IMG/VR virus record: IMGVR_UViG_3300044642_000273
Location: 1 to 52,394 of that record
Source: a virus
Direction: 5' to 3' (one strand)
DNA: 52,394 nt
Part shown: piece by piece, positions 1 to 8,101 of the stretch
Numbering within the stretch: position 1 is the first letter of the stretch
Layout of the letters: each line of letters begins with the position of its first letter
Notes under the pieces: model-generated
Seen by the model: only the letters and a program-made list of their open reading frames with translations
Told to the model about the DNA's origin: nothing
Databases searched by the model: none
Translations under genes and position numbers: made by a program

Positions 1-57
1 AGTTGGTTTCAACTGCGAACCAATATTACCAAAGCCGTCATATCTAATTTTAATCAT
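1..57 (-). CDS. Hypothetical protein, N-terminal fragment cut by window edge
   Basis: An ATG at 57-55 on the minus strand opens a frame (MIKIRYDGFGNIGSQLKPT) that stays open to the window edge. An AGGA ribosome site lies about 8 bases upstream. Only 19 residues are visible, so no function can be given. It continues the leftward fibre gene series. Confidence 0.6.
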   Translation of the reverse strand, partial: MIKIRYDGFGNIGSQLKPT

Positions 58-64
58 TTCTATC

Positions 65-115
65 CTATGCTAAATTTACTACATCTAAAATTCGTCCTGT
101 AGTCTGTAAAGTCAT
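65..115 (-). pseudogene. 16-residue remnant of the neighbouring fibre gene
   Basis: This tiny frame has a good AGGAG ribosome site and reads MTLQTTGRILDVVNLA. Its first nine residues match the start of the upstream protein (MTLQTSGRI), and its end (LDVVN) matches that protein's last residues (LDVAN). CTACATCTAAA is shared at the DNA level between the two 3' ends. It looks like a copy of the 348-residue gene with nearly all of the middle deleted. It could still be translated, but a function is doubtful. Confidence 0.5.
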
Positions 116-123
116 TGTATCTC

Positions 124-1170
124 CTAAGGAGTAATATTCGCTACATCTAAATAGCCAAATTCAATAAAAGTGCCATCACCATACTGACCATTAGTGTAAT
201 GTTGACAATAGATAGTAGTCCCAGTAGGAATAGAAATAGGAGCAGTAAACTCATACCCAGCTAAAGGCTGTTGACCCCAACCATGTGCACCATACCAACT
301 AGCGATAGCAGCTTCGTATAAAGTGCCATGCTCTTGAGTATAAATTCGTACGTTTGCGGTCACGTTGTAGTTACCACCAGGCTTAGCAAATACTCCTCTA
401 AACACACAAGAAGCACCGGCTCGAATCTCTGAGGTAGTTACTGCGCTTGCTGTTACTTGCTGTTGCATACCGCCGAAGTTCCAATACACAGACCCAAAGT
501 CTGCATATTCCCTTTGATCTGCAGATAAGCGTGGATCAGGAGTAGGAGAGCCATGGTCGATCTGTTCTTGATCGTCTACATCACTGTTTGCTACTCCTAC
601 GTTCCAACCTTGCTGCCTTAGCTCGTTTAATTGTACTTCATTTCTAGCTGGAGAGTATCCTTTTGCCATATAGATCTGAGATGTGCCAATCATAGCACAA
701 CCGTCAAAACTACGAGTTAATCGTAGCGTTGCACCTTTAGGAATATATGAAGTAACGTTAAAGATTCTCCATTGACCCCAATTGCTAGTTCCTTGACCAC
801 CCCAGTATCCTGCAATGGCTCCATCAATCAAAGTTATACCTTGATCTGGAAGAGTTAGAGTAGCGTAATTAGTGCCTGGGCAGTTGCAACAATTGCCACA
901 TCTTAACACGTATAATATTCTATCGCCAGAATTTAAATCTACTGGCAAGGCTTTGTCTATAGTCTCACCGCTACCCATTTCAGGATAAGAGGTCCACACG
1001 TACTCGCCTTGATATTTTTTCTTGCCATATAGTTGGGACATTGATATAAGACCACCATCGTCTTCTGCTAGATATCTAACTTGGTCTTCTCCTAATGAGA
1101 TGTCATCGGTGTCTCTAAGTTCTCTTTGAACATCACCAAGCGAAATTCTTCCAGATGTTTGTAGTGTCAT
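124..1170 (-). CDS. Tail fibre / virion surface protein
   Basis: 348 residues. The first 50 residues (MTLQTSGRISLGDVQREL, ending near QLYGKKK) resemble a short N-terminal module seen at the start of many phage tail or fibre proteins, probably a virion attachment segment. The rest is rich in Gly, Tyr, Trp and beta-prone stretches, with a cysteine pair cluster (CGNCCNC) near residue 92. No catalytic motif is seen. It lies downstream of a leftward terminator, so it may be expressed less or from its own promoter. The fibre role is inferred from the module and neighbourhood. Confidence 0.6.
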   Translation of the reverse strand: MTLQTSGRISLGDVQRELRDTDDISLGEDQVRYLAEDDGGLISMSQLYGKKKYQGEYVWTSYPEMGSGETIDKALPVDLNSGDRILYVLRCGNCCNCPGTNYATLTLPDQGITLIDGAIAGYWGGQGTSNWGQWRIFNVTSYIPKGATLRLTRSFDGCAMIGTSQIYMAKGYSPARNEVQLNELRQQGWNVGVANSDVDDQEQIDHGSPTPDPRLSADQREYADFGSVYWNFGGMQQQVTASAVTTSEIRAGASCVFRGVFAKPGGNYNVTANVRIYTQEHGTLYEAAIASWYGAHGWGQQPLAGYEFTAPISIPTGTTIYCQHYTNGQYGDGTFIEFGYLDVANITP

Positions 1171-1179
1171 ATTAATTTC

Positions 1180-1218
1180 CCAATAAAGAAACGGTGAGCA
1201 TACATTTGTACACCCACC
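1180..1218 (-). terminator. Intrinsic terminator, leftward
   Basis: On the minus strand, 1218-1208 pairs with 1203-1193 in an 11-pair stem that includes three G-U pairs and an AAAT loop. It is followed by GTTTCTTTATT. It sits directly after the 109-residue gene and before the 348-residue fibre gene, and would limit readthrough into the last fibre genes. Confidence 0.7.
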
Positions 1219-1231
1219 TATAATTAATTAA

Positions 1232-1561
1232 TTACTTCTGTTCGTATATTACTTCTTTCCACTGTTTAGAAGCCTCATCCCAATGATATGCCTTAGTCTT
1301 ATCGATAGGCATTGCAACAGGAGGAGTCCATCTATTAGTGGTACCATTATAAACCCAGCTTGGAAAAGCTTTAGGTTTTTGAGGTGTAAACTTTTTACTT
1401 ACTTTGTCGTAGACGAATCCTACTCCTGGATACCAGACAGACTTCTCATCCACAGACACCGCAACCCAACTACTAGAGTTAGGAAGAGTGTCTATGAAAC
1501 CTTTGTCTGCCACAATCACAGTTTCGACAACATCGTTGACTACTTTAGCGAAATATGACAT
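1232..1561 (-). CDS. Conserved small phage structural-region protein
   Basis: 109 residues, beginning MSYFAKVVNDVVETVIVAD, with repeated aromatic motifs (WVYNGTTNRWTPPV and YHWDEASKQWKEV). Proteins of this shape occur beside fibre genes in cyanophages and other marine phages. Their exact role is not known to me. The W/Y-rich beta repeats suggest a virion or fibre accessory protein. An AGGAG site precedes the ATG. Confidence 0.65.
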   Translation of the reverse strand: MSYFAKVVNDVVETVIVADKGFIDTLPNSSSWVAVSVDEKSVWYPGVGFVYDKVSKKFTPQKPKAFPSWVYNGTTNRWTPPVAMPIDKTKAYHWDEASKQWKEVIYEQK

Positions 1562-1570
1562 TAGTTCTCC

Positions 1571-3184
1571 TTAGAGAGGTAGAGGAGTTAGAGTGCCTGA
1601 AGATAGGAACTTGTGTACTGTGTAACCGTTGGCTTCGTACTGATCGCCACCAGTGAACTTCGCAGCACCTGGGTAGGCAACAATGACAAGACCTGACCCA
1701 CCTGGTTGAGGATTGGTATGACCAGACGTACTTGGTGCAGAACCACCACCACCGCCACCAGTGTTAGGTGCGCCAGCTGTTGAAGGTGTCTGTGCAGGAT
1801 CTCCGCCACCAGTACCACCACCACCATAACCACCAGCACCACCAAGGTCAGCAGCATGATTACATCCGCCACCACCACCGCCACCAACAGCGTAGACTTC
1901 ACCAGCAATAGTTGCATCGCCACCAGCACCACCAGCACCGCCAGGAGATACGAAGTAGCCATATAGACCATCATATCCACGTTCTTTCCAACCGCCACCG
2001 CCACCAGAAGATCCGCCATAATAGCACGGAGCACCAGGCATACCTTGGCCATCAGTACCAGCACCACCAGAACCACCATTGTCTCGACCGCCACCGCCAC
2101 CAGAACCACCACTTATACCGTTGCTATTCTGTCCGCCAGCGCCACCACCTATAGTAGCAATGTAAGTGTCTAAAGATGAACCAGATCCGTTGCCATCAAC
2201 AGAACCACCAGCACCAACAGTGATTACGTAGGATGTCTTATAGTCCATGACTAAACCTGTACTGTTCAAGACACCACCTGCGCCACCGCCACCGCCACCG
2301 CCATTGTTTCCATGTCCACCGCCACCGCCACCTGCGACTACTAAATAATCAACAGTGTATTGTGGGATGAAGATACTACCAGACTCATTACTCTCAGCAC
2401 TATTACCTACAGAGTTTGTAGCATAGACTTTGAATGTGTAGCTAGTATTTGGAGTCACACCACTAACAGTAATTACTCCACCACCTTCTTGAGTTACAGA
2501 GCCAGATAATCCTTCTGGTACTGAAACTGCTGTGTAAGATGTGATAGGAGTTCCACCATTAAATGCTGGAGCATCGAAAGCTACGTCAACTGTACTAGAA
2601 GAAGTAACTGTAGAAGATGTTACTACAGGAGCGTCTGGGACTGTCCAAGTTTTAATACTGCCACTGTAATCTGAGTAACTACCAACTCCAACAGGATTGT
2701 TAGCGTAAACTCTAAAAGTGTAATCAGTAAATGGAATAAGTCCATCAACTTGAATTGTACCAGAATCAGATCCTGCAAGAGAACCTGTCAACCCACCAGG
2801 AGTTGATACTGCTGTGTAAGACGAAACGCTATCTGTTACAGCATCTACATGAGCAGTAAAAGTCACTGTCGCAGAAGTGCTGCTGATAGCTGTAGCTGTT
2901 CCAATAGTAGGAGCAGAAGCATACCTGTCGTATTTGAATACTTGCCAGAATGATGCTCCATATCCTTCGTAACGATCTATGTCTGAGTTGTAGCCTAGCT
3001 GACCAGCAGAAGGAGCAACAGGACGAGTGGCGTTGGACCAAATTGAGATCCCACCTTCACCACCTCCTGAAGACTCTCCTGGGACAACTTCCCAAGCGTA
3101 CCCATTGAATCGATACAAGACGCCAGTGTCAGCTGTGTAGAAGTCGTTTACTTCAGGATTCTGTGGGAAATTTAAAATTGCCAT
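1571..3184 (-). CDS. Tail fibre with fibronectin-III-like repeats and glycine-rich tip
   Basis: 537 residues. The N-terminus ([19 protein letters not shown]) is shared with the next gene upstream and is probably a virion-attachment module. A linker (SIWSNATRPVAPSAGQLGYN) is followed by two fibronectin type III-like repeats (about residues 90-185 and 185-275). The last 260 residues are very rich in Gly, with many GGGGGG runs, and end in a short beta segment. Glycine-rich distal domains of this kind occur in phage receptor-binding tips. Receptor binding is an inference. Confidence 0.7.
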   Translation of the reverse strand: MAILNFPQNPEVNDFYTADTGVLYRFNGYAWEVVPGESSGGGEGGISIWSNATRPVAPSAGQLGYNSDIDRYEGYGASFWQVFKYDRYASAPTIGTATAISSTSATVTFTAHVDAVTDSVSSYTAVSTPGGLTGSLAGSDSGTIQVDGLIPFTDYTFRVYANNPVGVGSYSDYSGSIKTWTVPDAPVVTSSTVTSSSTVDVAFDAPAFNGGTPITSYTAVSVPEGLSGSVTQEGGGVITVSGVTPNTSYTFKVYATNSVGNSAESNESGSIFIPQYTVDYLVVAGGGGGGHGNNGGGGGGGAGGVLNSTGLVMDYKTSYVITVGAGGSVDGNGSGSSLDTYIATIGGGAGGQNSNGISGGSGGGGGRDNGGSGGAGTDGQGMPGAPCYYGGSSGGGGGWKERGYDGLYGYFVSPGGAGGAGGDATIAGEVYAVGGGGGGGCNHAADLGGAGGYGGGGTGGGDPAQTPSTAGAPNTGGGGGGSAPSTSGHTNPQPGGSGLVIVAYPGAAKFTGGDQYEANGYTVHKFLSSGTLTPLPL

Positions 3185-3198
3185 AATTTATCCTTTTC

Positions 3199-3948
3199 CT
3201 ATTCGTAAACAACAAATGAAACACCAGAAGTTGGGTCTTGACCAATGAAGAAATCAACTGAAGTTGTAGATCTTCCATTGACATGCCAAGGGCGAGAATA
3301 TTGATCAACAGGAGTATTGCCACCTATTACTACAGCATAATCTGCAGTTTCCATTGGTGTGGTAAATGTTACACTAATAGGATTAGATCCACTAACACTT
3401 GAAATATTAAACCCACGCATAATCGTTCCATTTAAAATATATCCCCATGCTTTAGCACCAGGAGCTGACGCACCAACAGGACCTTGGATACCTTGCTCGC
3501 CTTGAGGACCAGCAGGACCTTGAGGACCGTCTGCACCTACAACAGGACCAGCATTATCCCAAACAGATGTTGTGCTGTTCCAGATGTGAGCTTCACGAGT
3601 ATCGTTAGCAACGTAAACGTCACCATGAGTCTTCTCAGTGATAGCATCTAGTTCTGAAGCAGTTGCAATGCGACCGACATAGCGTAGACCAATACCTTGA
3701 GGACCTGTAGGACCTACTTCACCTTGGATACCTTGCTCTCCTTGCGGACCAGCAGGACCACCAGGACCAATAGGACCAATAGGACCTTGCGGACCAGCAG
3801 GACCTTCTGGCCCAGGAGGACCTTCCAAGCCTTCAACAGGATCAGTAGCTAAGTCCCAAGCGTAACCGTTAAACCTATACTTCACCCCAACAGGGGACGT
3901 GTAAACTTGTCCACCTGTAGGATTAGCAGGAAAATCTAGAATTGCCAT
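3199..3948 (-). CDS. Collagen-like fibre protein
   Basis: 249 residues. It starts with the [19 protein letters not shown] module shared with the 537-residue fibre. A collagen-type Gly-X-Y stretch (about residues 42-85) is interrupted by a roughly 60-residue globular insert ([17 protein letters not shown], ending GPVVGADG). A second short Gly-X-Y stretch and a C-terminal beta domain follow. The same insert type occurs twice in the 1239-residue protein. It is presumably a trimeric fibre, by analogy with other phage collagen-like proteins. Confidence 0.7.
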   Translation of the reverse strand: MAILDFPANPTGGQVYTSPVGVKYRFNGYAWDLATDPVEGLEGPPGPEGPAGPQGPIGPIGPGGPAGPQGEQGIQGEVGPTGPQGIGLRYVGRIATASELDAITEKTHGDVYVANDTREAHIWNSTTSVWDNAGPVVGADGPQGPAGPQGEQGIQGPVGASAPGAKAWGYILNGTIMRGFNISSVSGSNPISVTFTTPMETADYAVVIGGNTPVDQYSRPWHVNGRSTTSVDFFIGQDPTSGVSFVVYE

Positions 3949-3950
3949 AG

Positions 3951-4166
3951 TTAAATCTCCTGATAGGTTGATTTGGTTCCATCACTGTATGTGATAGTCG
4001 CAGATTTTAATGTTAGTTCTAATTTCACTTTACCTTTAGAGTAGGATGGAAAGTTATCCACCACACCGCTCTTCAGCTTTCCAGTTGTCTTCAACATATT
4101 GAATATAACTTTGGCTTCGTTAGCAGCGATGCGAGATTCTATTTCACTAAGATTTATTGTTGCCAT
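3951..4166 (-). CDS. Hypothetical protein in fibre cluster
   Basis: 71 residues, lysine- and serine-rich, beginning [20 protein letters not shown] (helical) followed by beta-prone [20 protein letters not shown]. It is tightly packed between two fibre genes with an AGGAG site upstream. No family is recognised; a small structural or chaperone role is possible but unsupported. Confidence 0.55.
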   Translation of the reverse strand: MATINLSEIESRIAANEAKVIFNMLKTTGKLKSGVVDNFPSYSKGKVKLELTLKSATITYSDGTKSTYQEI

Positions 4167-4178
4167 AGAGATCTCCTA

Positions 4179-6299
4179 TTAGATTGGGAAAGTGTACTCG
4201 AAGATATCCTGTCCAGATACGTGGAAGAATGAAGTTCTCAAGTTAATCATTGTAATGGTTGTACCGTCGTCACCAGTGCCCCAATAGCTAGAGTTGATGA
4301 ACACTGTTACAGTATTGTCTGCGTTACGTCTTGCAGCCATCTGCCATCCGTCTCCAGCAAACTGTACTAAACCTGGCTCGCCCCAACCTAACTTAAATAA
4401 GTTTTCGCGACGAACAGGATACATAGTACCAACGTCTGTTAGTGTAACCTGACCAACCTCGTTCCATGTAGAATAAGGACTGCTTGAGTTACCCATCACA
4501 AGTTCTCCTGGTGTTGCAGGACCAGACTGAGCTGCCCAATAACCAATTGTAGCTACGTATTGACCATCAACTAAATCGATAGACCAACCAGTGTCAGCTT
4601 GATAGCCTTCAAAACCAGTACTCATGTTGTGTAACTTCTTAGAGTTCATTGTCACACTGTTACTTGGTGCGCTAGATGCTGAGTTACCAGATGTATTAGT
4701 AGCGTAAACTGTAAATGTATATGCTTGACCATACTCGAACACATCAGTAAATGTGAATGTACCAGAGTCTGCAGTTTCAATTGTAGAAGTCATTCCACCT
4801 GGTTCTGCAACAGCAGTGTAAGATGTAATAGTCTGTCCACCGTTGTAAGCAGGTGCTGTGTATGGAACACTAATAGATGTCACAGATACAGTAGCTTCTC
4901 CAATAGTTGGAGTATCAGGAACTGACCAAGTCAATACTTCATTACTTGCAGCAGAACTTGCACCAGCACCGACAGCGTTGTTAGAGTGTACAGTGAATGT
5001 GTATCTTGTATTTGGATCTAATCCTTCTACAGTGATCGTGCCAGATTCAGACTGAGACAAGGTGGCAGTTAATCCACCAGGACTTGCTACAGCTGTGTGA
5101 GACACTACACCATCAGCACCAACATCAGCGTGAGCAGTGTAATCTACAGAGGCACTTGTGGTACCAGTAGTACGTGCCTCACCAATCTGAGGAGGACCAG
5201 CTTCTTTATCGTATTTCAATATTTGCCAGAATGATAAACCATAAACTTCGAGTCTGTCGAATGTTGTGTTGAATCTCATTTGGCCAGTAACTGGGCTTTC
5301 AGGACGTTCTTCGGTAGTGCCCATAGGCATCTTACCACCAGCTCCTGCGCCACCTACCAATACGCCAGTGTTGACCCATGAGCCTTCACCGCTAGTAGGA
5401 TTAATGTACCATACATACATGTTACCAGAGTCTGACTCGAACCACACTTCACCTTCAAGAGGTTCAGCAGGAGGAGCAGAGTCGATAGTTGTTGTAGTAT
5501 TACCAGTCTCGCCTTGGGGACCGACAGGACCTTGAGGACCATCTGTTAGATCGCCTGTAACTTTGATGATGTAGAGTAGAGAGTAGTATGGAGGTAAGTT
5601 TGCACCTACACCAGACACACCAGCTTCGTCTACTGAAATACCTGTACCAGCAGCTAATGCGCCAGCAGGTCTAGTTGTTGATCGCTGATCGTCACCACCA
5701 GAATCGCCTACATCGCCCCAACTGTTAGGAGCTTCACTACCACCAGAACCGATAGTAAACGCAGTATCGTGAGTGTGCGTAGGATCAGTTACAGAGTGGC
5801 TATGTGCTACGACTGTTGCGTCAGCACTACCACCAGTTGAACCAATAGGGTATGTTACACTAGATCCGATTACGAATCTATCGCGTAAGTCTGGACGACC
5901 ATCTTGACCGTCGCAAGGCATCCAACCTAAAGGTACACTTTCAGCAGTACCAGACCAAATAGCAATAGTGCCAATTGGTGTACCACCAGGAGCATTGGCT
6001 CCAGCAGGACCGACAGGTTGAGCGGATTCAATCCACTGCCCACTACCATCTGCATTGAGATAGTAGATAAAATTCTTTCCTGTATCAGATTCAAACCAAA
6101 CCTGACCAGATTTTGGATCTTGAGGAGGTACGTCTTGTACGATGACGCCACCACCGTTTCCAGTGGCAGCTGTCAACTGCACAGTCCCGTCTGGGAAAGC
6201 CAGAGGACCTGGCAACTGTGCTTCTTCGTCTATCGCGAGTTCTCCAAGAGCCACGACTTTACCTTCAACGTCATAGATTGGTTTTAATAAAATTGCCAT
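4179..6299 (-). CDS. Large tail fibre with collar domain and fibronectin-III-like repeats
   Basis: 706 residues. The N-terminus (ILLKPIYDVEGKVVALGEL) is paralogous to the 342-residue gene upstream. A phage tail-collar type domain follows (about residues 108-245): GTIAIWSG, GWMPCDGQDGRPDLRDRF, AHSHSV and THTH. A short collagen-like stretch, a linker paralogous to the 537-residue fibre (MGTTEERPESPVTGQMRFN), two fibronectin type III-like repeats and a C-terminal beta domain complete it. It is probably a receptor-binding or baseplate-proximal fibre. Confidence 0.75.
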   Translation of the reverse strand: MAILLKPIYDVEGKVVALGELAIDEEAQLPGPLAFPDGTVQLTAATGNGGGVIVQDVPPQDPKSGQVWFESDTGKNFIYYLNADGSGQWIESAQPVGPAGANAPGGTPIGTIAIWSGTAESVPLGWMPCDGQDGRPDLRDRFVIGSSVTYPIGSTGGSADATVVAHSHSVTDPTHTHDTAFTIGSGGSEAPNSWGDVGDSGGDDQRSTTRPAGALAAGTGISVDEAGVSGVGANLPPYYSLLYIIKVTGDLTDGPQGPVGPQGETGNTTTTIDSAPPAEPLEGEVWFESDSGNMYVWYINPTSGEGSWVNTGVLVGGAGAGGKMPMGTTEERPESPVTGQMRFNTTFDRLEVYGLSFWQILKYDKEAGPPQIGEARTTGTTSASVDYTAHADVGADGVVSHTAVASPGGLTATLSQSESGTITVEGLDPNTRYTFTVHSNNAVGAGASSAASNEVLTWSVPDTPTIGEATVSVTSISVPYTAPAYNGGQTITSYTAVAEPGGMTSTIETADSGTFTFTDVFEYGQAYTFTVYATNTSGNSASSAPSNSVTMNSKKLHNMSTGFEGYQADTGWSIDLVDGQYVATIGYWAAQSGPATPGELVMGNSSSPYSTWNEVGQVTLTDVGTMYPVRRENLFKLGWGEPGLVQFAGDGWQMAARRNADNTVTVFINSSYWGTGDDGTTITMINLRTSFFHVSGQDIFEYTFPI

Positions 6300-6311
6300 G
6301 GCTCAAACTCC

Positions 6312-7340
6312 TTAGATAAACTTAATAGGCTTCGATGCACCGTTTGTATCGAAGAACGGTAGTGCTTTCATTGCAACTTCTTGAATAGCGTCTTGAACTG
6401 TAGTAGACTTCACACCTTCAACTGGAGCATACTTAATAGCAGAAGCTACGTGAGCATCTTCAGTAGCGTTGATGTGGTCTTCTAAAGCGTCAGCATTAGC
6501 AGAGTTATTCTGTAAACCAACGATAGCTGTTTGAAGTTGATTCAAAGAACCTTGAACTTCAGTAGAACTAAGAATTGGACCAACGTTAAATGTGCGAACT
6601 TGTACAGCATTGTAATCGCCATCAGCAGGAGTTACAACACCTGAACGGCCATTGAAAGCATTTACATAATTACGACCTTCGATGTTCTGAACTTGAGATT
6701 CAATAACTCCAAGAGCGATGTCAGCTTGATCTAAAGCAGCTTGAACGTCTGTTCCTTTTAGAATCTTATTACCATCTGGATTGTAAGTTGTACCAGAAGC
6801 TACTTGAGCACGAGCTGAGTAAGCCAAATGAGTCCACTTAGCTGTACCTTCGTTGTAGATCAACCAGTCGCCAACTTCAACTGCAACACCAGCAGCGTCG
6901 CCAACAGTACGTTGACCAGCTGTGTTGAAGATGTAGTAAGGAACAACACCAGTGCCAGCTGCAGGTTTTGCAGGATCAGCGCTATTGAAGCCTAATGTGC
7001 CAGAGAACTTAGTAGCACCTTGAACGCTAGAAACTTGATTGGTAATTGCAACGAGTGCATCTTGAACGTTAGATGAACCAGCAACTAACGGTGATAATGT
7101 AACTTGGCTACCTGTGTAGTCGCCTGTTGCTGGTACAACATTACCTTTACGACCTGCGAAGCCTGTTACGTTTTCTGCAGGAATGTATGCTGTAGTTTGT
7201 TGCGTGCCATCTTCGAATTCGAGAGGACCAGGAACAATGGCAACGTCGCCTTGTACGAGTTCGCCTAAGCCAACTACTTTGCCTTCGATGTCTCGAATCG
7301 GTTTAATTAAAATTGCGGATACGTTTGTTGGATCTGCCAT
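6312..7340 (-). CDS. Tail fibre / structural protein
   Basis: 342 residues. The start (SAILIKPIRDIEGKVVGLGEL) is shared with the 706-residue fibre. The repeated motifs FAGRKGNVVPATGDYTGSQV and FNGRSGVVTPADGDYNAVQV, each followed by helical SNVQDALVAI or STEVQGSLNQL, resemble repeats in cyanophage structural proteins. No enzyme motif is present. A fibre or virion role is inferred from these repeats and its place in the cluster. Confidence 0.65.
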   Translation of the reverse strand: MADPTNVSAILIKPIRDIEGKVVGLGELVQGDVAIVPGPLEFEDGTQQTTAYIPAENVTGFAGRKGNVVPATGDYTGSQVTLSPLVAGSSNVQDALVAITNQVSSVQGATKFSGTLGFNSADPAKPAAGTGVVPYYIFNTAGQRTVGDAAGVAVEVGDWLIYNEGTAKWTHLAYSARAQVASGTTYNPDGNKILKGTDVQAALDQADIALGVIESQVQNIEGRNYVNAFNGRSGVVTPADGDYNAVQVRTFNVGPILSSTEVQGSLNQLQTAIVGLQNNSANADALEDHINATEDAHVASAIKYAPVEGVKSTTVQDAIQEVAMKALPFFDTNGASKPIKFI

Positions 7341-7352
7341 AATGGAACTCCT

Positions 7353-7685
7353 TTAGGGGTTGAGTGGTACAGGTGATTCTGAGCCATCTGTATTGAAAAA
7401 CGGAAATGTTGATTTAACTGATAGCTTCGTAGTATTAGGCTCGATACCTGGCTCTATTAAGATACCAGGACCAGCTTCTAATTTTACTGCACCACCTTGG
7501 CCATCACCAGGCTCACCCTGTGGACCTACTAAACTTGCTAGCCATTCTTCCTCTGTGCCCACAAAGCCGTTCGCTAGAGCGACTTCGTAAGCAGAGAGGC
7601 CAGGATCGCCTTTTTCACCTTGCGGACCCTGTGGACCAGGAGTACCGCTAGATGGCATTACATATGTATCTGGAAAACCAGCCAT
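7353..7685 (-). CDS. Short collagen-like protein
   Basis: 110 residues. Gly-X-Y segments (GTPGPQGPQGEKGDPG) flank a segment resembling phage fibre connectors (AYEVALANGFVGTEEEWLASL), a motif common next to collagen repeats in fibre proteins. The C-terminus (PFFNTDGSESPVPLNP) resembles the end of the 342-residue protein (LPFFDTNGASKPIKFI), so the two genes probably share a distal module. Confidence 0.6.
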   Translation of the reverse strand: MAGFPDTYVMPSSGTPGPQGPQGEKGDPGLSAYEVALANGFVGTEEEWLASLVGPQGEPGDGQGGAVKLEAGPGILIEPGIEPNTTKLSVKSTFPFFNTDGSESPVPLNP

Positions 7686-7696
7686 GATTTTCTCCT

Positions 7697-8101
7697 TTAT
7701 GCTGTGATAGTGATAGAGTATGTTGTACCACCGAACTCTGGATGTTCTGCACTACCTAAATCTTGACAGACTACTTCTTTCGTTCCGTAAGACTTATAGG
7801 CATGAACCATAACGTTTCCGCCATAGCCACCACCTTCGTTTGAAGTGTTAGGACCATCCCAATCCCAGTAATAAGTACCAGAACCACCTACAGCAGTAAA
7901 TTCGAATTCGCGAGTGTTACCAGTCTTACGCCATAAAATGTTAGACAGAGGACCGCCAGCAGCAGGAACAAGGTAGATGTCCTTCCAGACACCTCCGATG
8001 TTCACTTTAGCTGATGTTACAGGTTTCCATGCACCGCCTACGTTTACTTTCTCAGGAGTGCCTTCTTTCCAGGCACCGCCAACTTGAACGGCTACGGTCA
8101 T
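7697..8101 (-). CDS. Virion protein with PKD/Ig-like fold and VGGAWK repeats
   Basis: 134 residues. The first 45 residues hold three copies of a 14-16-residue repeat around VGGAWK or IGGVWK. The remainder (EFEFTAVGGSGTYYWDWDG, HAYKSYGTKEV) looks like a PKD or Ig-like beta sandwich. Its ATG overlaps the stop of the upstream 1239-residue fibre gene by four bases (ATGA), which suggests coupled translation. A structural role is inferred. Confidence 0.65.
   Translation of the reverse strand: MTVAVQVGGAWKEGTPEKVNVGGAWKPVTSAKVNIGGVWKDIYLVPAAGGPLSNILWRKTGNTREFEFTAVGGSGTYYWDWDGPNTSNEGGGYGGNVMVHAYKSYGTKEVVCQDLGSAEHPEFGGTTYSITITA

Noticed and set aside
1588-2154. Long open frames opposite or out of phase with the glycine-rich fibre tip
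   Set aside because: They are compositional shadows of GGN-rich codons, full of Val/Leu or His/Gln runs, with no ribosome sites.
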